Notes: generated by a model not told the origin, from the letters alone. A DNA stretch of 64,000 nucleotides from Paenibacillus_S sp043945595 (GCF_043945595.1 NZ_JBIFNP010000001.1:1054001-1118000); one strand, 5' to 3'; positions 35,450 through 44,920 are shown, counted from the stretch's first letter. A program made the numbers and translations.

Positions 35450-35950
35450 ATGGAAATCACATTGGGACAAGTGAACCGAATGACCTCCGAAGCATTCGCG
35501 GAAACGCTTGGCTGGATTTTCGAGCATTCGCCCTGGGTAGCCAAACGGGCATGGACAGCCCGGCCGTTTCAGTCGATCGAGCAGCTGCACCGGGCCATGG
35601 TCCGCGTAGTGGAGGAGGCGGCGCTTGCAGAGAAGCTGGAGCTGCTTCGGGCGCACCCCGATTTGGCGGGCAAGCTTCATATGACCGACGCCTCCGTTAA
35701 AGAACAGCAGGGAGCCGGTTTGGATCAGCTTTCACCGGAAGAGTTCGAGGCTTTCACCGCCTGGAACCGGACTTATACGGAAAGGTTCGGGTTTCCGTTT
35801 ATTATGGCGGTCCGCGGGCAGACGAAGGATACCATCGCCGCGTCCATGCGGGAGCGGGTAGACAATGAAGCCGATGCCGAGCTTGCTGCGGCGCTCAGGG
35901 AAGTATTCAAGATCACGCGGTTCCGTCTCGACGATCTAATCTCCTTATAA
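35450..35950 (+). CDS. uraD: OHCU decarboxylase
   Basis: 166 residues. Converts 2-oxo-4-hydroxy-4-carboxy-5-ureidoimidazoline to (S)-allantoin, the last step of uricolysis. The family marks are HSPWVAKRAW near residue 26, the catalytic His in LLRAHPDLAGK (about 69) and FGFPFIMAVRGQTKD. In B. subtilis this domain is fused to urate oxidase (PucL), whereas here it stands alone with no uricase beside it. The start ATG at 35450 follows AAGGAGG. It is the first gene of the GlnR-box-3 operon. Confidence 0.95.
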   Translation: MEITLGQVNRMTSEAFAETLGWIFEHSPWVAKRAWTARPFQSIEQLHRAMVRVVEEAALAEKLELLRAHPDLAGKLHMTDASVKEQQGAGLDQLSPEEFEAFTAWNRTYTERFGFPFIMAVRGQTKDTIAASMRERVDNEADAELAAALREVFKITRFRLDDLISL

Positions 35951-36032
35951 AGCAATAATGATCTGGCACAACGATGCCTTAGTGAATGTTAAGTCGCGCG
36001 GCACGAAATGAATGGTGAAAGAGGGGAAGGCG

Positions 36033-36410
36033 ATGGCGGGAAGGTTAACGACGCACGTGCTGGAGCTGTCCTGCGGCCGTCCGGCCGTAGGCATGCGCCT
36101 GGAGCTGTTTCGATTGAGCACAGGAGGGGAGCGAAAGTATCTGCTGGGCAGCAAAACCAATGCGGATGGCCGCGTAGATAAGCCGCTGCTGGAGGGAGAA
36201 GCGCTGCAGCCCGGCGCGTATGAGCTGGTATTTCATGTGGCGGAATATTATCGGCTGGCGGGGCAGGACCACGGCGATGAAATCTCCTCCGGGCAGTTCC
36301 CGTTCCTGGATCAGGTACCTGTCCGCTTCGGTGTCGGCGACTCCGCGAGTCACTATCATGTGCCTCTTTTGGTCGCTCCGGGCGGGTACAGCACGTACAG
36401 AGGAAGCTAG
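36033..36410 (+). CDS. uraH: 5-hydroxyisourate hydrolase (transthyretin-like)
   Basis: 125 residues from the ATG at 36033 behind GAGGGGAAGG; an ATG at 36012 lacks a site. HIU hydrolase opens 5-hydroxyisourate to OHCU. Hallmarks are LTTHVLELSCGRPA at the N-terminus, the HYHVPLLVAPGGYSTYRGS end (with the diagnostic C-terminal YRGS) and a central FPFLDQVPVRF. It corresponds to PucM of B. subtilis. It is 82 bp after uraD, so the pathway step order is reversed relative to gene order. Confidence 0.95.
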   Translation: MAGRLTTHVLELSCGRPAVGMRLELFRLSTGGERKYLLGSKTNADGRVDKPLLEGEALQPGAYELVFHVAEYYRLAGQDHGDEISSGQFPFLDQVPVRFGVGDSASHYHVPLLVAPGGYSTYRGS

Positions 36411-36505
36411 TTCTTCTATATAAATAGATAAATGTAAGCAGCCTTAATATAAATTTCCTCAAATAAGCTAAACAGCCAATCAAACGAGCGAAGGAGGAGC
36501 CGGCC

Positions 36506-37928
36506 ATGTCTGACCGATTGGATACTATTATTAAGAACGGTTTGGTTGTGTTAAGAGGCGGGACACGGAAGCTGGATATCGGGATTCGAGACGGCTTGAT
36601 TGCGCAGCTGGCGGACCGTCTGGAATCGGAAGCTTCACGGGTTATCGACGCTGAAGGGCATTATGTGCTTCCCGGTCTGGTCGATGCGCACGTGCATTTG
36701 AATGAGCCCGGCATGGGGCATTGGGAAGGGTTCGCCACAGGCTCGGCGGCGCTTGCCGCAGGGGGCGTCACGACTTACATCGATATGCCGCTGAACGGAA
36801 CGCCTCCGACGGTCAGTTTATCCGCCCTTCAGCAGAAGCTGGATGCCGCTAAAGAGCATTCGCATGTGGATTATGCGATATGGGGCGGTTTCGTGCCCCG
36901 GCAACCGGGACCAGCTTGAAGGGCTAGCCGAAGCCGGCGTGGTCGGCTTCAAGGCCTTTCTGTCCGCTCCGGGTGGCGAAGGCGAGGACATTTTCCGCGA
37001 GGTCGATGACCTGACCCTGTACGAAGGGATGAAGCGGATCGCCGCGCTGAATGGTGTGCTGGCCCTTCATGCGGAGAGCGACTCGCTCACCTCCCGCTTG
37101 GCGGAGCGGGCCCGGAGCGCAGGCAAGACGTCCGCGCTCGACTACGCTGCGACCCGCCCGGTGCTGGCGGAGCTGGAGGCGGTCAACCGGGCGTTGTTTT
37201 ACGCCCGGCATACCGGCTGCGCGCTGCATTTCGTCCATATCAGCAGCGAGGCGGCGATCGAGCTGATCGATCGGGCGAAGCAGGTGGGGATGAATGTGAC
37301 CTCGGAGACATGCCCGCATTATTTGGCATTCACGGAAGAGGATATGGAGCGGCTCGGAGCGGTGGCTAAGTGCGCGCCTCCGCTGCGCAGCGAGTCCGAG
37401 CAGGAGAAGCTGTGGCGGGCTGTGGAGCAAGGGCGCGTCGATGTTATCGCTTCGGACGATTCGCCCTGCCCGGCCTGGATGAAATCGCCGGAGAGCGGCA
37501 GCTTCTTCGACGCATGGGGCGGCATTTCCGGCGCTCAGAACACGCTTGAAGTGATGCTTCATGAAGCGCATGTGCTCAGAGGCATGCCGCTTGAGAAGCT
37601 TGCCGAGATGCTGTCCTACCTGCCGGCCAAACGGTTCGGGTTGGATTACCGGAAGGGCGAGATCCGGATCGGCGCGGATGCCGATATCGTTCTTGTCGAT
37701 CCGAAGGCCGATTATACGCTGGAAGCGGCGCAGCTGTATTCGCGCCATAAGCACAGCCCTTATACAGGCCGGACATTCAGCTGCCGTGTGGCTGTGACTT
37801 TGTGCCGAGGGCAGGAAATATACAACAGCAAGGATGGCGTAGTAGGTCCGCTTGGATTCGGCCAGCGGGGCCTGTCATCCTCCGCAGGGGCCGGCGCTGC
37901 AGCTCAGAGCGCCGCCGCGGTTGAATAG
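36506..37928 (+). pseudogene. allB: Allantoinase, one-base frameshift in this sequence
   Basis: Cyclic amidohydrolase opening allantoin to allantoate (PucH in B. subtilis). It starts at the ATG at 36506 behind AAGGAGGAG. Metal ligands are DAHVHLNEPG, the carboxylated Lys in VVGFKAFLS, two His in HFVHISS and ETCPHYL, and Asp in ASDDSPCP. The frame breaks at 36896-36899, where GTGCCCCGGC should read GTGCCCGGC. This restores GGFVPGNRDQLEGLAEAG, and the corrected protein has 473 residues. All other genes of the operon are intact and the rest of allB shows no decay, so a sequencing error is likely. It may end with a short Ala/Ser-rich tail. Confidence 0.9.
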
Positions 37929-38005
37929 CGCCGCCCGGAAGCCGGCGAGGTTACCGGGGGGCTCCAAGCGAGCGTCATGCGCAGAACAAGCAAGGGGGAG
38001 CAGCG

Positions 38006-39316
38006 ATGAGCGAATGGATGTCCGTTACGGATGAGGAGATGAAGGAGCTCTGTGCGGGCTTCGGGCAAAAGGCGGAGCAGCTGCTGCAGCGGCTGTCGGG
38101 CTACGGCGCCGACGCCGCAGGCGGCGTTACCCGGCTGCTCTACTCGGAGAGCTGGGTTGATGCGCAGCAAGCGCTGGCTGAACGGATGGAGAATGCTGGC
38201 TTGACGGTCAGCTTTGACCGGTCCGGCAATCTATACGGCCGTCTGGAGGGAACGGACAGCGAAGCTCCTGCTATCTTGACAGGCTCTCATATCGATACGG
38301 TTACGCAGGGCGGACGGTACGACGGCGCTTACGGGATAGCCGCTGCGCTGCTGGCCGTCAGCTTTTTGAAAGAACGGTATGGCCGGCCGAAGCGTCCGGT
38401 CGAAATCATTTCTTTGTGCGAGGAAGAAGGCAGCCGCTTCCCGAAAGCTTATTGGGGCTCGGGTAGCATAACCGGGGCTTTCCGCGAGGAGGATATGGAA
38501 GGGCTCCGGGACGGAGCGGGCATCGGTTTTATGGATGCGATGCGGGCTGCAGGCTTCGGACGGGCGGATCAGAAGGAAGCGGCCCGCTCGGATTTCGCCG
38601 CTTTCATCGAGCTGCATGTGGAACAGGGAATCGTGCTGGAAAACGAAGCTTTGTCCGTAGGTATCGTCGATGCGATAGTTGGGCAAAGGCGGTTTACCTT
38701 CGAGGTGTACGGCGAAGCCAATCACGCGGGCACGACGCCGATGCTGATGCGCAGGGATGCACTGGCCGGTGCGGTAGAGATGATCCGGCAGCTGCGCTTG
38801 TCCGCATTGCAGGAGGGCGCGCCGCTGGTTGCGACGGTAGGCCGCTTGGAGCTGGAGCCGAACACGTCTAACGTTATTCCGGGCAAGGTGACGTTTACGG
38901 TCGATGTCCGGCATGACCGGACGGATGTGCTTCACGGCTTCTGCTCAGCCATGCTGGAGCAGTTCTCGGCAATCGCGGCCGCCCAGGAGCTGAGGCTCTG
39001 CCATTCGCTATGGATGGATGTGGAGCCTGCGCCGATGACGGCAGCTTTATCGGCAGAAACGGAAGCCGTATGCCGGGAGTACGGCATCCCTTACCGCCGC
39101 ATGGTCAGCGGTGCAGGGCATGATGCGCAGATGTTTCAGCGCAGCTGTCCGACGGCGATGCTTTTCGTGCCGAGCCATCGGGGAATCAGTCATTCCCCTC
39201 TCGAATATACGTCCCCAAGGGACTTGGGAACCGGTGTTTTTGTGCTGGCCCAGCTGCTGTACTCATTGTGTTACACGAACGCCGGCACCGGAACGAACAA
39301 AGGAGCGATACTATGA
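38006..39316 (+). CDS. allC: Allantoate amidohydrolase
   Basis: 436 residues of the M20/M28 di-metal amidohydrolase group; equivalent to PucF. It converts allantoate to ureidoglycine (via ureidoglycolate chemistry), with release of ammonia. Metal-site residues are seen in GSHIDTV, YDGAYGIAAA, CEEEGSRFPKAYWGS, IELHVEQG and GISHSPLEY. The lid/dimerisation domain has GEANHAGTTPM and RRDALAGA. The start ATG at 38006 follows GGGGGAGCAGCG. Its last 4 bp overlap the pucG start, so the two genes are translationally linked. Confidence 0.92.
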   Translation: MSEWMSVTDEEMKELCAGFGQKAEQLLQRLSGYGADAAGGVTRLLYSESWVDAQQALAERMENAGLTVSFDRSGNLYGRLEGTDSEAPAILTGSHIDTVTQGGRYDGAYGIAAALLAVSFLKERYGRPKRPVEIISLCEEEGSRFPKAYWGSGSITGAFREEDMEGLRDGAGIGFMDAMRAAGFGRADQKEAARSDFAAFIELHVEQGIVLENEALSVGIVDAIVGQRRFTFEVYGEANHAGTTPMLMRRDALAGAVEMIRQLRLSALQEGAPLVATVGRLELEPNTSNVIPGKVTFTVDVRHDRTDVLHGFCSAMLEQFSAIAAAQELRLCHSLWMDVEPAPMTAALSAETEAVCREYGIPYRRMVSGAGHDAQMFQRSCPTAMLFVPSHRGISHSPLEYTSPRDLGTGVFVLAQLLYSLCYTNAGTGTNKGAIL

Positions 39317-40545
39317 AGACCTACGGCGATTTATCTCCTTCCCCGCGCACCATTATGACTCCGGGTCCGGTAGAAGTGGATCCGCGGGTGCTGCGGGCGA
39401 TGTCATTCCCGATTCTAGGGCAGTTTGATCCGGAATTTACCGGACTGATGAATGAAACGATGGAGATGCTCAGGCATCTGTTTCAAACGCATAACCAATG
39501 GGCGTATCCGGTCGACGGAACGTCGCGAAGCGGGATTGAAGCGGTATTAACGAGTGTAATCGAGCCTGGTGACAAGGTGCTGATTCCGATTTACGGCCGT
39601 TTCGGCTACCTGCTGTGGGAAATTGCCGAGCGCTGCGGAGCCGAAGTAGCCACGATTGAAAAAGAATGGGGACAGGTCTTCGACCCCCGGGAAATCATCG
39701 AAGCCATGGATCGTGAACATCCGGCCATTGTAGCCGTTGTCCATGGAGAAACATCTACCGGACGCATACAACCGTTGTCTGAGCTGGGCGCTGCCTGCAG
39801 AGAACGTGATATATTGCTGATTGTTGACGCTGTCGCTACGATCGGCGGCGTGGAAGTGAAGACGGACGAATGGATGCTCGATGCGGTTATCGGGGGTACG
39901 CAGAAGTGCTTGTCCGTTCCGAGCGGAATGTCCCCGATTACGTACAATGATCGCATCGAGGCGAAGGTGCTCCGGCGTAAAAAAATCGAGCGGGGCCTGC
40001 GGGACAAATCGGCTCCTCCTGCTGCGCCGGGCCGCACCATTCAAAGCAATTACCTGGACTTGAGCCAGCTGCAGGACTATTGGAGCCCTGCCCGTCTCAA
40101 TCACCATACGGAAGCGACTTCCATGCTGTATGCGCTTCGCGAAGGTCTTCGTATAGCGCTGCTGGAGGGCCTGGAGCCAAGGTTCCGGCGCCATTTGCTG
40201 CACGAGCGGGCGCTGGTGGCCGGTCTTGCCGCGATGGGGCTTGACTTCTATGGAGATCCGGACTGTAAAATGCCGGTGGTGACCTGCATTGAAATTCCGG
40301 CAGGGATTGACGGCGAATCCGTCCGTTCCATGCTTCTGGAGCAGTTCGGCATCGAAATTGCGAGCTCGTTCGGTCCGCTGAAAGGGAAAATATGGAGAAT
40401 CGGGACGATGGGCTACAGCTGCAATAAAAAGAACGTGCTCCATTTGCTCGGAGCGCTTGAAGCGGTGCTTATCCGGCATCGTGCCGATGTGCATGCCGGC
40501 AGCGCTGTGCAGGCTGCTTTGGACGTATACGCCGACCAGCTGTAG
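39313..40545 (+). CDS. pucG: (S)-ureidoglycine-glyoxylate aminotransferase, PucG-type
   Basis: 410-residue class V PLP aminotransferase. PucG transfers the amino group of ureidoglycine to glyoxylate, giving oxalurate and glycine. The start ATG at 39313 follows AGGAG by 7 nt. Landmarks are MTPGPVEVDPRVLRAM near the N-terminus, HGETSTGRIQPL, VDAVATIGGVEV, and the PLP lysine in GGTQKCLSVPSG. The oxalurate branch fits the HpxW-like hydrolase that follows, since oxalurate breakdown gives oxamate. Confidence 0.88.
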   Translation: MKTYGDLSPSPRTIMTPGPVEVDPRVLRAMSFPILGQFDPEFTGLMNETMEMLRHLFQTHNQWAYPVDGTSRSGIEAVLTSVIEPGDKVLIPIYGRFGYLLWEIAERCGAEVATIEKEWGQVFDPREIIEAMDREHPAIVAVVHGETSTGRIQPLSELGAACRERDILLIVDAVATIGGVEVKTDEWMLDAVIGGTQKCLSVPSGMSPITYNDRIEAKVLRRKKIERGLRDKSAPPAAPGRTIQSNYLDLSQLQDYWSPARLNHHTEATSMLYALREGLRIALLEGLEPRFRRHLLHERALVAGLAAMGLDFYGDPDCKMPVVTCIEIPAGIDGESVRSMLLEQFGIEIASSFGPLKGKIWRIGTMGYSCNKKNVLHLLGALEAVLIRHRADVHAGSAVQAALDVYADQL

Positions 40546-40610
40546 CCGTTCCGCTTCGTATGAATAATAGGAACGTGTTCGGTAAAATGAACTTAATGGA
40601 GGGAGATCCA

Positions 40611-42206
40611 ATGAATCCGATCATGCCGACGGCTTTTCATGCAATGATTGCGACGCCTCACTATCTGGCCAGCATGGTGGGAGGAAGGATTCTGCAGCAA
40701 GGCGGCAATGCATTCGACGCCGCGGTTGCGATCAGCGCCGCATTGGCTGTCGTTTATCCTCATATGACAGGCTTGGGCGGAGACGCTTTTATGCTGATGT
40801 ATTCTGCCAAGGAGAAGTGTATTACCGGTCTTAACGGCACGGGAAGGTCCGGCCGCCGGGCGACGCCGGAATTTTATTTGAGCCAAGGGCTGACCGCGAT
40901 CCCGCAGAGGGGGGTACAATCGGCCGTAACGGTACCGGGGATGGTCGACGCGTGGTGGGAAGTATCGGCGAAATACGGACGCCTGCCGTGGGACGCGCTG
41001 CTTGCCCCTGCTGCCGCTTATGCGGAGGAAGGCTTCCCGATTTCCCGCAATTTGTACTATTGGATATGCCGCAACGAACAGCTCATCCGCGGGCAGGCCG
41101 GGCTGGCCCGTACGTATATGCGTTCCGGCAAGCTGCTGCTTCCGGGCGACCGGCTGGTGCAGCCGGAGCTTGCCGCTGCATTGAGGGCCGTACAGGAACA
41201 AGGCCGCGATGCGTTTTATAAAGGTAAGGTCATGCAAGCTATCGTAGATGCCATCCGCAAGGATGGAGGCTGTCTGGAGGAGGAAGACTTTGCGAGCCAT
41301 CGGAGTGATTGGGTGAAACCGCTGTCGACGGCCTACCGCGGTCATGAAATATATCAGATGCCGCCGAATTCGCAGGGCTTCTCAGCTCTGATGATGATGA
41401 ATATGCTGGAATCGCTCGATTTGGCGGCTGTCCCCAGGGAATCCGCACAGTTTTATCATCTGATGACGGAAGTGGTCAAAAAGGCGTTTCGCGACCGCGA
41501 CCGGTATCTTACAGATCCGGATTTCGCGGATATTCCGCTCGACAGGCTGCTGTCCAAGGAATATGCCCGCAAGCTGTTTCAGGAGCTGCCGCTTCATCCG
41601 CCGCAGGGAGCCCCGTTTCTGTCGCGGGCGATCGGACAGGATACGGCCTATGCCGCTGTGGTGGATGACGAGGGCAACGCGGTTTCTTTTATTCAAAGCT
41701 TGTATTTCGACTTTGGCTCCGGATATGTGGCCGGTGAGAGCGGCGTGCTGATGCAGAACAGAGGCTCCTTCTTCTCCTTGGACGCCGGCGAGGCCAATGT
41801 GCTGGCTCCCCGCAAACGGTGCTTTCATACGCTGATGCCTGCGATGATCTGCCGCGGCGGCAAGCCGACGCTGCTGTTCGGCACGCAGGGAGGCGAAGGA
41901 CAGCCGCAGACCCAATTGTCCGTGATGACCGGGGTCTTGGACTACGGCTGCACCATCCAAGAAGCGCTTGCGCTGCCGCGCTGGGTATACGGCCGGACCT
42001 GGGGTGAAGACGGAGACGCGCTCCGTATCGAGAATCGCGGCTTCGAGGCGATTGGCGCCCAACTTCAGCAGTGGGGGCATAAGGTTGAGCTGATGCAAGC
42101 ATGGGACGGCATGATGGGTCAGGCGCAAGGCATTTCGATCGGTCCGAACGGGCTGCTTAGCGGCGCCGCCGATCCCCGCGGCGACGGGATTGCCTTCGGC
42201 TGGTAG
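40611..42206 (+). CDS. hpxW: Gamma-glutamyltransferase-fold Ntn hydrolase, candidate oxamate amidohydrolase (HpxW-like)
   Basis: 531 residues. The fold is that of GGT: GGNAFDAAVAISAALAVVYP at the N-terminus and a self-processing Thr in AIGQDTAYAAVVDDEGNAVS, with GGEGQPQTQLSVM in the small subunit. There is no signal peptide, unlike most secreted GGTs. In Klebsiella the GGT-fold protein HpxW is oxamate amidohydrolase in uric-acid degradation. Position directly after pucG argues for the same role here rather than glutathione metabolism. The start ATG at 40611 follows GGAGGGAG. A strong terminator at 42424-42467 closes the operon. Confidence 0.75.
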   Translation: MNPIMPTAFHAMIATPHYLASMVGGRILQQGGNAFDAAVAISAALAVVYPHMTGLGGDAFMLMYSAKEKCITGLNGTGRSGRRATPEFYLSQGLTAIPQRGVQSAVTVPGMVDAWWEVSAKYGRLPWDALLAPAAAYAEEGFPISRNLYYWICRNEQLIRGQAGLARTYMRSGKLLLPGDRLVQPELAAALRAVQEQGRDAFYKGKVMQAIVDAIRKDGGCLEEEDFASHRSDWVKPLSTAYRGHEIYQMPPNSQGFSALMMMNMLESLDLAAVPRESAQFYHLMTEVVKKAFRDRDRYLTDPDFADIPLDRLLSKEYARKLFQELPLHPPQGAPFLSRAIGQDTAYAAVVDDEGNAVSFIQSLYFDFGSGYVAGESGVLMQNRGSFFSLDAGEANVLAPRKRCFHTLMPAMICRGGKPTLLFGTQGGEGQPQTQLSVMTGVLDYGCTIQEALALPRWVYGRTWGEDGDALRIENRGFEAIGAQLQQWGHKVELMQAWDGMMGQAQGISIGPNGLLSGAADPRGDGIAFGW

Positions 42207-42423
42207 TCACAGAACCGACATAGAGCCGCTCCCGCGCTTCCTTGGGCGTTAAGCTCTTGCCGAGCGGGCGGGTGGAATCATCGTACGGCGCGGCGCTGTT
42301 GACGGGCGGCGGCGCGTTCGGTACGAAGAGACTTTAACGAAGGCGGCGAGAGACGGATCGCGCTTAATTTTCCGACATGCGCGATGCGGTGCTGTGCAGC
42401 GGCCGGCCGAGCCCCGCGTGCGG

Positions 42424-42467
42424 TGCGGAAGGACACCGCTCCGGGGCGGTCTGGTCCGCATTTTTTT
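42424..42467 (+). terminator. Terminator of the uraD-hpxW operon
   Basis: Outer stem TGCGGA/TCCGCA encloses ACCGCTCCGGGGCGGT, followed by seven T residues. The preceding 215 bp (42207-42423) are GC-rich without a coding frame I can support. Confidence 0.75.
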
Positions 42468-42486
42468 CTAGGCCCGTACGGGGCGA

Positions 42487-42642
42487 GGCCGCTGTAACTA
42501 GAGGAACGTAATGTAGAAGCGCGAGCGTTCGCCCTTGCTCCCGGATTTCAACCGCTGCAAGCGGAAGATAACCCAAGAAATCCAGGGACAACAGCGAGCG
42601 TAAGCATGTTCCGTACTCGCAGCGATGACTTTTTCAGCGGCC
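42487..42642 (-). repeat. Dispersed palindromic repeat, copy B
   Basis: On the minus strand it reads GGCCGCTGAAAAAGTCATCG, then GAGTACGGAAC, CGCTGTTGTCCCTGGATTTC, GCAGCGGTTGAAATCC, GGGCGAACGCTCGCGCTTCT and finally CAGCGGCC. It is collinear with copy A at 6817-6984 over its whole length. Confidence 0.75.
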
Positions 42643-42801
42643 TCCACTGGGCAGGGGCCTTTTTGCTAAGGGTTGATTGGCCGATTTTGTTCTCTTATAC
42701 TTCAGCGGCTGGACTTCGCTCTTTACGGGACGGGGTCTTTTCGTGCTGTGCGCTTATTCACTTCAAGGTAAATTGGCAGCTTGATTTGCGTTTGTTTTTC
42801 C

Positions 42802-42834
42802 TTAACTATGACAAAACTTGTCCATATGATATGG
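42802..42834 (+). promoter_or_regulatory. Promoter of tag with palindromic -10 region
   Basis: TTAACT (42802-42807), 17 bp, TATGAT (42825-42830). The -10 lies inside the palindrome CCATAT-G-ATATGG (42822-42834), so repressor binding there would block transcription. The -35 is weak. Confidence 0.35.
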
Positions 42835-42875
42835 TATGATCGTTTTAAACGAAGAGAAAGGGAGCGAACAGGCTG

Positions 42876-43451
42876 ATGCAGAAAGAACGCTGTGGGTGGG
42901 TCAATTCCGATCCGTTGTACATAGACTATCACGACAAGGAATGGGGGGTTCCCGTTCACGACGACCGCAAGCTGTTTGAAATGCTGGTGCTGGAGGGCGC
43001 GCAGGCCGGGTTGAGCTGGTACACGGTTCTGAAGAAGCGGGCCCGTTACCGTGAAGTGTTTGACGGATTCGATCCGGAGCGGGTGGCTCTCTACGATGAA
43101 GCGAAAATGGCGGAGCTGCTGCAGGATGAGGGGATTATTCGCAACAAGCTCAAGGTGCAGTCGGCTGTGACGAATGCACAGGCTTTTTTGCGGGTAAAAG
43201 AGGAGTTTGGGAGCTTTGACCGGTACATTTGGCAGTTTGTTGGGGGCAGTCCATTGCACCATCACCGGCAATCGCTCGGCGAGGTGCCGGCGCGCACGGC
43301 AGAATCCGACGCGATGAGCAAGGATTTGAAGAAGCGGGGCTTCAAATTTATCGGCACGACGATTTGCTACGCGTATATGCAGGCGACCGGGATGGTAAAC
43401 GATCATACGATCCGCTGCTTCCGGCATGCCGAGGTGGAAGCCGCACGCTAG
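42876..43451 (+). CDS. tag: DNA-3-methyladenine glycosylase I
   Basis: 191 residues; removes 3-methyladenine from alkylated DNA. The conserved start RCGWVNSDPLYIDYHDKEWG (20 residues) includes zinc-site Cys and His, followed by LFEMLVLEGAQAGLSWYTVL. The C-terminal GFKFIGTTICYAYMQATGMV and NDHTIRCFRH complete the zinc site (C-H...H-C). The start ATG at 42876 follows GGGAGCG. It converges on the yheC/D-like gene, with only 43 bp between stop codons. Confidence 0.93.
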   Translation: MQKERCGWVNSDPLYIDYHDKEWGVPVHDDRKLFEMLVLEGAQAGLSWYTVLKKRARYREVFDGFDPERVALYDEAKMAELLQDEGIIRNKLKVQSAVTNAQAFLRVKEEFGSFDRYIWQFVGGSPLHHHRQSLGEVPARTAESDAMSKDLKKRGFKFIGTTICYAYMQATGMVNDHTIRCFRHAEVEAAR

Positions 43452-43494
43452 AGCGTCCCGGGTTCGGGATCTGCGCATTGAACCGGTCCGGACT

Positions 43495-44645
43495 TTAAAA
43501 CGAGGGGATGCTGCCTATATCCGGAGCGACCCTGTTAGGGATCGCTCTGGGGGGAGCGGAGGCTTTGTCCAGCAAATATTTGGCATAGGCCATAGGGGTG
43601 AAATAAGTAGCTCTCCACTCTTGATTCATGCCTGCCTCCCGGAAGCTGTACCGCTGATCCTTGCTATTGCATTCAATGAAAAGCGGGAAACCGTCTGCGG
43701 TTATGCCGATATCCAGCCCGAGATCGGCGATATGAGGCAGCTTTTGTGCCAAATAACGAGCGATGCGAATCGAGAAATCTTGAATATCCCGCACGACTTC
43801 GTCCATGTTGAGATGGGAATATTCTTGGCTCAGAATCTCCTTCAGCTTATGAACGGAGCCGCCCTGCGCTACATTCGTTAAAAATGTTTTGGTGGAGGCC
43901 ACCTTCGCGACAATACCTGTAACCTGCCATGTGCCCGATCCGCCGCGCTGGACCGAAACCCGCAGATCGAAGGGACGGCCGCGGTAGGTAGCGAGAGGAA
44001 GACGCTGCTGTACGATGTAGCTTGTGCTTCTTAATCTTTTTTGGAGCACCGAAGGCAGCAGTGAGCCCTTGAAGCGAACGGTTTTCCACTTTTGGTTGTG
44101 AATGCTTAAGCTGGCCGGGTACGTCAGCTTCCAGCCGGACGAAATCCGTTCCATCTTCATCACGCCCCGCCCGATGCTGCTTTTATTCGGCTTGATGATA
44201 AGCTCATCGTAAAGCCGCATCATGATGGCAATATTGCCGGCCGTCGCTTTATAAGTTCCCGGCAGGTGCGGACGCAGGTTAGGATCCTGGTTTAGCAGCT
44301 GTTGAATACGAAGCTTGCCGTATCGGTTCCAGCGGTTGAAAATCTGCTTGCCTGCAAGGGACAGGACCTCAGCTTGCGGTTCTGGCTTAAGCTGGAATAG
44401 ATCGCGCGGTTGTGAATGACATTCGGCGCCGGGACGTCTTTTTTGGTGAACGCTCCGGATTCCATTACATAAGCGCTCATGAGCCGTCCGGGACGGTAAT
44501 CCTCGATCCGGAAAAAACAAGGCGTAAAGCCGTATTTTTTTCCTGCTTCTACATAGAATTCAATGGCTTCGTATTTGGTTTTCCCTAGAGGGATTCTGCG
44601 GTGTAGCTTGTTGTTAACGAGGATGCCCACATAGGGAGATTGCAT
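43495..44645 (-). pseudogene. YheC/YheD-like ATP-grasp spore-coat protein, one-base frameshift
   Basis: Corrected length is 383 residues. It starts at the ATG at 44645 behind AAGGAGTG with MQSPYVGILVNNKLHRRIPL. The frame breaks near 44365: after SLSQNRKLRS it becomes CPLQASR, while the other frame reads SLAGKQIFNRWNRYGK. Restoring one missing base joins them. The ATP-grasp core follows (DELIIKPNKSSIGRGVMKME, PFDLRVSVQRG, DIGITADGFPLFIECNSKDQ). YheC/YheD proteins are endospore-coat-associated in bacilli. The divergent neighbour is a CotSA-like glycosyltransferase, strengthening a spore role. The rest of the gene shows no decay. Confidence 0.82.
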
Positions 44646-44693
44646 GGGATTCACTCCTTCCGCAAAACGGGTATGGTATCTGCCTGACTCTAC

Positions 44694-44720
44694 AGCATAT
44701 GTCGTCCTTGCCCTCAGTGT
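44694..44720 (-). promoter_or_regulatory. Possible sigmaK-type promoter for the yheC/D-like gene
   Basis: On the minus strand AC, 17 bp, then CATATGCT fits the mother-cell sigmaK pattern AC-N16/17-CATANNNT. It is about 50 bp upstream of the start codon. The consensus is short, so support is modest; sporulation timing would fit the gene family. Confidence 0.35.
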
Positions 44721-44920
44721 ATGGACAGGTGCGGTGGGCATTGATTGATCTCTGTGATGCCTGTCTCATATAATCGGTCCTGATTCTGGCTTTGGTCCGT
44801 AAAATTACATTTCCGGACTCATTTTGCCTGATCCATAACCTCCCGGCTTCCACCTGAATATAATGAAGCAATTTTCCGAACGATATCGCATTCGGTAATC
44901 TTCTAGGAGGGGGCAACAAT

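Noticed and set aside
40611..42206. Simple annotation as glutathione-degrading gamma-glutamyltransferase
   Set aside because: No signal peptide, and the gene closes a ureide operon directly after pucG; an HpxW-like role fits better, though it is not proven.
42207..42591. Possible gene remnant after the HpxW-like gene on the minus strand
   Set aside because: The frames are Arg/Ser/Pro-rich, cross a terminator and repeat copy B, and have no family resemblance.
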